A stretch of DNA of 11,232 nt. Origin: Microbacteriaceae bacterium. Lineage in GTDB: Bacteria > Actinomycetota > Actinomycetes > Actinomycetales > Microbacteriaceae. The position numbers were made by a program, and so were the translations under genes. Numbering within the stretch: the stretch's first letter is position 1; every line of letters starts with the position of its first letter. The DNA is taken from the NCBI GenBank assembly GCA_947452355.1, contig CANGCU010000028.1:1-11232 (forward strand). Reading direction: 5' to 3'. Below the pieces are notes generated by a model. It was not told where the DNA came from and made no database searches. It saw nothing but the letters and a program-made list of their open reading frames with translations. Shown here piece by piece: positions 5,659 to 11,232 of this stretch.

Positions 5659-7350
5659 CTAGGTGAGGCCCGTTGTTCTGCGGACCGTGATGGGAAGCCG
5701 ACGTTCGCGCCCAAACGCCATTCGCGAAATTCGCGGCCCGATGGCACCCTGTCGGCGCTTCCATTCGCTTCCGGCGATGAGTGCGGCAATTCGCTCGACG
5801 GTGGCGCGGTCAAAACCGTCGGTGACCACCGCGTCGATGGAGTCGCGTCGAGAAACCAACTTCTCGAGAATCGCGTCGAGCACCTCGTACGGAGGCAACG
5901 AGTCTTGATCCGTTTGGTCGGGTCGCAGTTCGGCGCTCGGAGCCTTCGTGATCGAGTTCTCGGGAATCGGGGGAGTCTCGCCGCGGGCTCTTGACACGGA
6001 ATTTCGCCAGCGCGCGAGTTCCCAGACGACTGTTTTGAAGACATCCTTGATCGGCGCGAAACCCCCGACCGTGTCGCCGTACATCGTCGAATAGCCAACC
6101 GCGACCTCGGACTTGTTACCCGTCGTCAGGACGAGGTGTCCGTTCTGGTTGCTCAGCGACATCAAAATCATTCCGCGAGCGCGCGCTTGAATGTTCTCGG
6201 CCGCGATTCCGGTCAGCCCCAATTGTGACTCGAACGGCGTGACGAGGTCTCCGATTGGTTCAATCGAATAGTGACAGCCGATCGTCGTTGCCAGTTCGTG
6301 CGCATCGTCTTTCGATCCGTCACTCGAATACCTGCTCGGCATCGACACACCGTAGACGCGATCTGCTCCGATTGCGTCGGCGGCGATGACGGCGCACACC
6401 GCACTATCGATACCGCCGCTGAGCCCCACAACGACCGATGGGAAACCGTTTTTCGTCACGTAGTCACGAACTCCAAGGACAAGCGCTTCCCAGATTGCTT
6501 CGAGGTCAGGGAGGTCGATGCCGATGAACGGCGTGACGTCATCCCTTGGTTCTGACAGTGCAATGCCGTCAGTGGAAGCACCTGTTCCGGTGATATCAAT
6601 CAACTCCAGTGCAGACACGAATCGCGTCGCGCGCAAGAGGACGGTGCCGGTTGAATCAACGACGGCACTGTCGCCGTCGAACACCAAATCGTCTTGACCG
6701 CCCACCGCATTGACATAGACGATCGGACATGCGAATTCTGCGGCCCGAGTGGTCAACAGCGGAAAGCGTGTCTCGTCCTTTGCGGTGTCGAACGGTGAGG
6801 CGTTGATGACGACGACCGCATCAAGGCGTTGAGCCGACAATTCGGCGACCGGGCCGTCCGGACGCCACAGGTCTTCGCAAATCAGAAATCCGGTCTCGAC
6901 ACCTCCGAGGTTAAGCACCAACGTTCCTGAGCCCGGCACAAAAACACGTTCTTCGTCGAAGACCGAATAGTTGGGAAGGTGCCGCTTGGCATAGCTGGCG
7001 ATGACCTGTCCGCCGTGTAACACGGCGAGGGAGTTGTGAGCTCGTGCCCCGCCGAATTCCGGCTGTTCAGCAGCGGAGAGGTATCCGACAACAACGACCG
7101 CGTCGCCGTAACCGTCGGTTGCGAGTCGAGCGGCCAACGCCACGACGCCGGCTTCGGATTGACGAATGAAATCCAGGCTCGACGCAAGGTCGTCGACGGG
7201 ATAACCAGTTAGTGACATTTCGGGTGTCGCGATAATGCGGGCGCCCGACTCATGCGCGCGGGCAACGGCATCGAGGATCGCGAGAGAATTGCCCGTAATG
7301 TCCCCGACTATCGGGTTCAGCTGAGCCAGCGCGAAGCGAATCGTCGACAT
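5659..7350 (-). CDS. nadE: Glutamine-dependent NAD+ synthetase
   Basis: This enzyme performs the last step of NAD+ synthesis, ATP-dependent amidation of deamido-NAD+, taking ammonia from glutamine. The 563 residues show both modules. The N-terminal nitrilase-type glutaminase has the E44 (TPEMSLTGYP), K122 (AKRHLPNY) and C158 (LICEDLW) triad. The C-terminal synthetase has the PP-loop SGGIDSA (311-317), LTTGNKSE (408-415), YGDTVGGFAPIKDV (424-437) and IPENSITKAPSAELRPDQTD (462-481). The length fits the shorter (~550-590 aa) two-domain class, not the ~680-aa M. tuberculosis type. I chose ATG at 7350, since the family N-terminus (STIRFALAQLNPIVGD) starts there; the 46-codon upstream extension would overlap glnA. 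No Shine-Dalgarno precedes this ATG, and a TAGGCT hexamer sits 7 bases upstream, so the mRNA may be leaderless. The glutamine it consumes is the usual product of the divergent neighbour's family. Confidence 0.96.
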   Translation of the reverse strand: MSTIRFALAQLNPIVGDITGNSLAILDAVARAHESGARIIATPEMSLTGYPVDDLASSLDFIRQSEAGVVALAARLATDGYGDAVVVVGYLSAAEQPEFGGARAHNSLAVLHGGQVIASYAKRHLPNYSVFDEERVFVPGSGTLVLNLGGVETGFLICEDLWRPDGPVAELSAQRLDAVVVINASPFDTAKDETRFPLLTTRAAEFACPIVYVNAVGGQDDLVFDGDSAVVDSTGTVLLRATRFVSALELIDITGTGASTDGIALSEPRDDVTPFIGIDLPDLEAIWEALVLGVRDYVTKNGFPSVVVGLSGGIDSAVCAVIAADAIGADRVYGVSMPSRYSSDGSKDDAHELATTIGCHYSIEPIGDLVTPFESQLGLTGIAAENIQARARGMILMSLSNQNGHLVLTTGNKSEVAVGYSTMYGDTVGGFAPIKDVFKTVVWELARWRNSVSRARGETPPIPENSITKAPSAELRPDQTDQDSLPPYEVLDAILEKLVSRRDSIDAVVTDGFDRATVERIAALIAGSEWKRRQGAIGPRISRMAFGRERRLPITVRRTTGLT

Positions 7351-7393
7351 AACAAGTAGCCTAGTAGCGCAGGGAAAGTGTCGAAGGAGCCCC
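7351..7393. promoter_or_regulatory. Divergent nadE-glnA promoter region
   Basis: These 43 bases separate two start codons. On the minus strand TAGGCT (7358-7363) ends 7 bases before the nadE ATG, with TCGACA (7379-7384, five of six to TTGACA) upstream at a shortish 15-base spacing. On the plus strand TAGCCT (7357-7362) overlaps it and would give glnA a leader of about 25 bases; its -35 is not evident. The glnA ribosome-binding site AGGAG is at 7385-7389, 4 bases before the ATG. I see no recognisable nitrogen-regulator operator. Confidence 0.35.
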
Positions 7394-8725
7394 ATGGAAA
7401 AGCAGCAGGAGTTTGTTCTCCGCACTATCGAGGAACGCGGTGTGAAGTTCGTTCGATTGTGGTTTACGGACGTCTCGGGAACGCTCAAAAACGTCGCTTT
7501 GGCCCCTGCAGAGGTCGAGGGAGCGTTTGCCGAAGGACTCGGCGTTGACGGCTCATCGATTGAAGGTCTAACCCGCGTGTACGAAGCGGATGTCCTGCTA
7601 CATCCGGACCCCGCGACCTTCCAGGTTCTTCCGTGGCGCGGTCAGGTCGATCCGACCGCGCGCATGTTCTGTGACATCACAACGCCAGACGGGCAACCCG
7701 CGGCGACGGACCCTCGCTACGTGTTGCGCCGGACACTTGCGCACGCGGCCGACAAAGGTTTTACCTTTTACACGCACCCCGAAATCGAGTTCTATCTTTT
7801 CAAGGACAACGATCCGACGAACCTTGTGCCCGTGGACGAAGCGGGATACTTCGACAACGTTCCCGGTGGCACGGCACACGATTTCCGTCGCAACGCGGTT
7901 CGTCACCTCGAAGATCTCGGTATCTCGGTCGAGTTCTCGCATCACGAAGCCGGACCCGGCCAGAACGAAATTGACCTTCGGTACGCCGACGCGCTGACCA
8001 CCGCAGACAACATCCAGACATTTCGGACCGTCGTCAAGGAAGCGGCCATCGAACAGGGCGTGTACGCGACGTTCATGCCGAAACCACTTCCGAACCAACC
8101 AGGTAGTGGCATGCACACGCACATGTCGCTTTTCGAGGGCGATGCGAACGCATTCTTTGACCCCAGTAAGCCCTACCAGTTGTCGACAATCGGCCGTCAG
8201 TTCATGGCGGGGATTTTGACGCACGCCCACGAAATCACCGCGGTGACGAACCAGTTCGTCAACTCGTACAAGCGCTTGTGGGGTGGCGGCGAAGCGCCCC
8301 CGTTCATCACCTGGGGACACAACAACACTTCCGCGCTCGTCCGCGTCCCGATGTACAAGCCGGGCAAGGAACAGTCGGTCAGAATCGAATACCGAGGGCT
8401 CGATTCCGCGGCGAATCCGTATCTTGCGTACTCACTTCTGCTCGCCGCCGGTTTGAAGGGGATTGAGCAGGGATACGAACTCCCGGCCGAAGCCGAGGGC
8501 GACATCGCCAATTTGACGTCGGTCGAGCGTCGCGCGCTCGGTTACCGACCCCTTCCCGAAAACCTGCATCGAGCGCTGCACTACATGGAAGAAAGCGAAC
8601 TCGTCGCGGAAACCCTTGGCGAACAGGTTTTCACGTTCTTCCTCCGTAACAAGCAAGCCGAATGGAACGCCTACGGTCATCAGGTTACGCCGTGGGAGTT
8701 GGGCTCAAACTTCCGCCAGTTGTAG
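7394..8725 (+). CDS. Type I glutamine synthetase, GlnA2-like, non-adenylylated type, with variant NRSA motif
   Basis: A GS-I fold protein of 443 residues, close in sequence feel to M. tuberculosis GlnA2. The N-terminal domain has WFTDVSG with D26 (Salmonella D50 equivalent) and DGSSIEG (52-58). The metal and substrate residues are in place: E130 and E132 (HPEIEF), E185, E192, H241 (SGMHTHMS), R294 and E300 (KRLWGGGEAP), R317, R330, E332 and R334. The motif usually written NRSAxxRIP reads NTSALVRVP at 311-319, so T312 (codon ACT at 8327) occupies the place of Salmonella R339. The Tyr loop that GlnE adenylylates in beta-type enzymes (NLYDLPPE) is replaced by IANLTSVERR (371-380), so adenylylation at the classical site is impossible. 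The expected reaction is glutamate + NH3 to glutamine; GlnA2 homologues in Streptomyces instead act on polyamines, and the T312 change leaves the true activity open. AGGAG precedes the ATG, and glnE follows after 2 bases. Confidence 0.93.
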   Translation: MEKQQEFVLRTIEERGVKFVRLWFTDVSGTLKNVALAPAEVEGAFAEGLGVDGSSIEGLTRVYEADVLLHPDPATFQVLPWRGQVDPTARMFCDITTPDGQPAATDPRYVLRRTLAHAADKGFTFYTHPEIEFYLFKDNDPTNLVPVDEAGYFDNVPGGTAHDFRRNAVRHLEDLGISVEFSHHEAGPGQNEIDLRYADALTTADNIQTFRTVVKEAAIEQGVYATFMPKPLPNQPGSGMHTHMSLFEGDANAFFDPSKPYQLSTIGRQFMAGILTHAHEITAVTNQFVNSYKRLWGGGEAPPFITWGHNNTSALVRVPMYKPGKEQSVRIEYRGLDSAANPYLAYSLLLAAGLKGIEQGYELPAEAEGDIANLTSVERRALGYRPLPENLHRALHYMEESELVAETLGEQVFTFFLRNKQAEWNAYGHQVTPWELGSNFRQL

Positions 8726-8727
8726 GC

Positions 8728-11232
8728 ATGGACGGCGGACCAAGCCTCACCGAACTCGCCCGAATTGGGTTTGTTGATCTGTCCGGTGCCCGTGACCTGC
8801 TGCGCGAACACGGGTTCGAGGCCGACTGGTTTACCGTCGCCGCCAGCGCGGACAGAGCGCTCCGGTGGCTGGTCCGGATCGCGTCCTCTTCGCCCGCGGC
8901 ACACACGTTGTTGCAGAACGAGGAGCACCGAGCGCACCTCATCCGAATCCTCGGAATCAGTGACGGTTTCGGAGAGTTTTTGTCTCGCCGCCCCGATGCA
9001 CTTCCGTGTGTCGTACCGTCGGACTTGCTTCCCACTGAAGGGGAATTCATCAACGCCTTCAGCGACGCGACATCGATTGACGCAATCCGCTACCGGTACC
9101 GAGAATTGTTGGTGAGCATCGCGGCGTGGGACCTCGCGCAACCCGATGCGACCTCCGCTGTCGCGCGAGTCGGGGAAGCCCTCGCGGATGCTGCGGCCGG
9201 AGTGCTCACTGCGTCGATAGCACTGGCACAGCGGGAGGTCGCCGCGCCCGCTGAACTCATCGCGGGTACGAAGCTCTGCATCATTGGGATGGGCAAAGCG
9301 GGAGCCCGGGAACTGAATTATGTTTCGGACGTCGATGTCATCTTTGTGTGCGATGCGATCGGGGTCAACTCGGATGACGCGGTCGCTCTCGCGACACAGT
9401 GGGCGCGTGCCGTCATCAACACCGTGAACGAACCGAGCCTCGAGCCAGCACTCTGGGAATTAGACACCAACCTGAGACCCGAGGGCGCGAAGGGTGCCCT
9501 CGTCAGGACGCTGGAATCGCACGTCGCGTATTACGAACGGTGGGCCGAGAACTGGGAATTCCAGGCGCTCCTCAAGGCCCGCCCCATGGCGGGGGACGAT
9601 GACCTCAGCAGGCGTTATCTCGATGCGATTGAAGGCTTCATCTGGAGCAGTTCCGCACGTGCCGGTTTCGTCGAGTCCGTGCAAAAGATGAGGGAGCGCG
9701 TCACCGAGAACATCCCATCGGACGAGCGTGAATTTCAGATCAAACTCGGACCGGGCGGATTGCGTGATGTCGAATTCACGGTGCAGTTGCTGCAACTCGT
9801 TCATGGAAAGGATGATGAGACTGTTCGAAGCCGCGATACTCTCACCTCGATTTCACGGTTAGCCGACGGCGGGTATATCGGCAGGCCCGACGCGCTCGCA
9901 TTCGCGGATCACTACCGACAGCTCAGGGTTCTCGAACATCGCGTTCAATTGTTAGCTCTTCGGCGCACCCACCTCATGCCCCGCGACGACGACGCGGTCA
10001 GGATAATTGCCCGAGCGTCGGGCCTCGCTGATACCGCGGACGGTCTACTCGCGAGATGGGCCGACATCAAGCGCGAGGTTCGGTCGCTTCACGAAAAGCT
10101 CTTTTACCGACCCCTCCTGTCGGCTGTCGCCGCGCTTCCTGACGACAAAGTGGTCCTGTCGAGTAGCCAGGCAGAAGACCGATTGCGCGCGAGTGGATTC
10201 AGCGACCCGGCCGGCGCCCTTCGCCACATCGCCGCGCTCACCGCAGGGGTTTCGAGAAGCGCAACGATTCAACGGAATCTGTTACCCGTCTTGCTTCACT
10301 GGATGTCCGAGGGCACCGATCCCGATGGCGGGTTGGCGTCCTTTCGAACAATCAGTGATTCGCTGGGTGATTCGCCCTGGTACCTTCGCATGTTGCGCGA
10401 TTCGGTCGGTGCGGCGCAACGATTATCCGTGGTGTTGTCGATGTCGAAATTTGTGTCGCTTCTCATTGAACGAGTACCCGACGCCGTCGCGTGGTTAGAC
10501 AATGACGAAAACCTTCAACCACGATCTCGAGAGACACTTCGAGACGAATTTGGCGCCGTCGACAAGCGTCATGCCAACATCGACGAAGCGGCAAAGGCAA
10601 TCCGGTTCGCGCGTCGTCGAGAACTCCTTCGCGTGGCCCTCGCGTACATCTTGGGACTACTGACCGTTGAAGGTTTAGGGCACGCGCTCTCGGACATCAC
10701 AGCGGCAACTCTGCAAGCGCTCGTTGAGCTTGCCCGACGAAACGTCGACGGAATCGAGTTCGCCATCGTTGCGATGGGACGATTTGGCGGTCAGGAACTC
10801 GGATTTTCGTCCGATACCGATGTGGTGTGGGTGTTCCGCGATGCGGGTGCGGGCGACGACGCACACTCTCGAGCCGAGCGTGTCGTGCGAGAGGTCACGC
10901 GCCTCGGGGAAGACCTGCGGTTCCCGCTGGACCTCGACGCGGGACTTCGACCGGAAGGAAAAAACGGGCCGCTCGTTCGCTCCTTGGATGCCTATCGCGC
11001 CTATTACGAAAAATGGAGCGACATTTGGGAGACCCAGGCCCTCCTGCGCGCGCGCCCCATAGCCGGCGACGCGCAATTATGCGCCGATTTTGAATCAATG
11101 GCGGACACGGTTCGGTACACGAACCACGTCTCTGATGAGGGAGTTCGTGAAATACGTCGAATCAAATCTCGCGTCGAAACAGAGCGATTGCCTTTCGGCG
11201 CGGACCCATCCCGCCACACCAAGTTGGGAAAG
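8728..11232 (+). CDS. glnE: Bifunctional glutamine-synthetase adenylyltransferase/adenylyl-removing enzyme (3' end outside window)
   Basis: GlnE attaches AMP to, and removes it from, glutamine synthetase to tune nitrogen assimilation. The frame is open from ATG 8728 to the window edge (835 codons of an expected ~950-1000). Both nucleotidyltransferase domains are visible. The adenylyl-removing site is GMGKAGARELNYVSDVDVIF (187-206; D201, D203). The transferase site is AMGRFGGQELGFSSDTDVVW (682-701; D696, D698). Each is followed by a duplicated helical motif, YYERWAENWEFQALLKARP (near 269-287) and YYEKWSDIWETQALLRARP (near 760-778), showing the internal duplication of the family. KLGPGGLRDVEF (about 340-351) closes the first half, and its partner begins at KLGK at the window end. 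ATG 8728 lies 2 bases after the glnA stop with no strong Shine-Dalgarno, so translational coupling is likely. Its substrate is probably another glutamine synthetase elsewhere, since the adjacent one lacks the target Tyr. Confidence 0.95.
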   Translation, partial: MDGGPSLTELARIGFVDLSGARDLLREHGFEADWFTVAASADRALRWLVRIASSSPAAHTLLQNEEHRAHLIRILGISDGFGEFLSRRPDALPCVVPSDLLPTEGEFINAFSDATSIDAIRYRYRELLVSIAAWDLAQPDATSAVARVGEALADAAAGVLTASIALAQREVAAPAELIAGTKLCIIGMGKAGARELNYVSDVDVIFVCDAIGVNSDDAVALATQWARAVINTVNEPSLEPALWELDTNLRPEGAKGALVRTLESHVAYYERWAENWEFQALLKARPMAGDDDLSRRYLDAIEGFIWSSSARAGFVESVQKMRERVTENIPSDEREFQIKLGPGGLRDVEFTVQLLQLVHGKDDETVRSRDTLTSISRLADGGYIGRPDALAFADHYRQLRVLEHRVQLLALRRTHLMPRDDDAVRIIARASGLADTADGLLARWADIKREVRSLHEKLFYRPLLSAVAALPDDKVVLSSSQAEDRLRASGFSDPAGALRHIAALTAGVSRSATIQRNLLPVLLHWMSEGTDPDGGLASFRTISDSLGDSPWYLRMLRDSVGAAQRLSVVLSMSKFVSLLIERVPDAVAWLDNDENLQPRSRETLRDEFGAVDKRHANIDEAAKAIRFARRRELLRVALAYILGLLTVEGLGHALSDITAATLQALVELARRNVDGIEFAIVAMGRFGGQELGFSSDTDVVWVFRDAGAGDDAHSRAERVVREVTRLGEDLRFPLDLDAGLRPEGKNGPLVRSLDAYRAYYEKWSDIWETQALLRARPIAGDAQLCADFESMADTVRYTNHVSDEGVREIRRIKSRVETERLPFGADPSRHTKLGK

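Noticed and set aside
7598-8320. A 240-codon minus-strand frame inside glnA
   Set aside because: It lies entirely opposite the conserved glutamine synthetase sequence, and its product resembles no family; treated as a shadow.
9496-11070. Two similar protein segments about 1.47 kb apart, suggesting a DNA duplication
   Set aside because: This is the ancient internal duplication of the two nucleotidyltransferase halves of GlnE; the DNA itself has diverged.
1-11232. Search for CRISPR repeats, transposase motifs, phage genes, toxin-antitoxin pairs, tRNAs or a new defence system
   Set aside because: No regularly spaced repeats, DDE transposase, integrase, phage structural genes or tRNA cloverleafs were seen; apart from rnpB, nearly all the DNA is accounted for by housekeeping genes.

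Overview
The window is an ordinary chromosomal housekeeping segment, most likely from a high-G+C Gram-positive bacterium (Actinomycetota) and probably a Microbacteriaceae-like lineage of moderate G+C. The grounds are a polyphosphate-type glucokinase, a small WYN-type actinobacterial protein, a GlnA2-type glutamine synthetase next to glnE, and the order Nif3-like protein / coiled-coil zinc-ribbon-family protein / RNase HI. As I recall, that order matches Rv2230c-Rv2229c-Rv2228c of Mycobacterium tuberculosis, where glnA2-glnE lie nearby. The genus assignment is inference.

Positions 1-4270 read as one tightly packed plus-strand operon. It holds the 3' end of an EamA/DMT transporter gene, a 665-residue membrane protein of unknown function, a Nif3-like metal protein, a coiled-coil protein of the C4 zinc-ribbon family that has lost most of its cysteines, and a stand-alone RNase HI. 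Junctions are 9 bp, 11 bp, a 1-base TAATG overlap and a 4-base GTGA overlap. A type A RNase P RNA gene (rnpB) follows 16 bp later, at about 4287-4629. Its 3' end abuts the stop codon of the convergent glucokinase gene.

Positions 4630-7350 alternate strands: ppgK (minus), a 56-residue conserved small protein (plus), and glutamine-dependent NAD+ synthetase nadE (minus). From 7394 to the window end, glnA (GlnA2-like) and glnE run on the plus strand, separated by 2 bases. glnE is cut by the window edge at codon 835, with both nucleotidyltransferase active sites present. nadE and glnA are divergent across 43 bp that carry overlapping, oppositely oriented -10-like hexamers.

The functional themes are nitrogen and cofactor metabolism (glutamine synthetase, its adenylyltransferase family regulator, and glutamine-dependent NAD synthesis), RNA metabolism (RNase HI, RNase P RNA) and polyphosphate-driven glucose phosphorylation. 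I see no mobile element, CRISPR array, tRNA, phage gene or defence system, and no gene-free stretch over 300 bases apart from rnpB. The points most worth a second look are residue-level: a Thr where glutamine synthetases carry the NRSA-motif arginine, a zinc-ribbon protein with one of four cysteines left, a probably leaderless nadE, and the head-on rnpB/ppgK junction.
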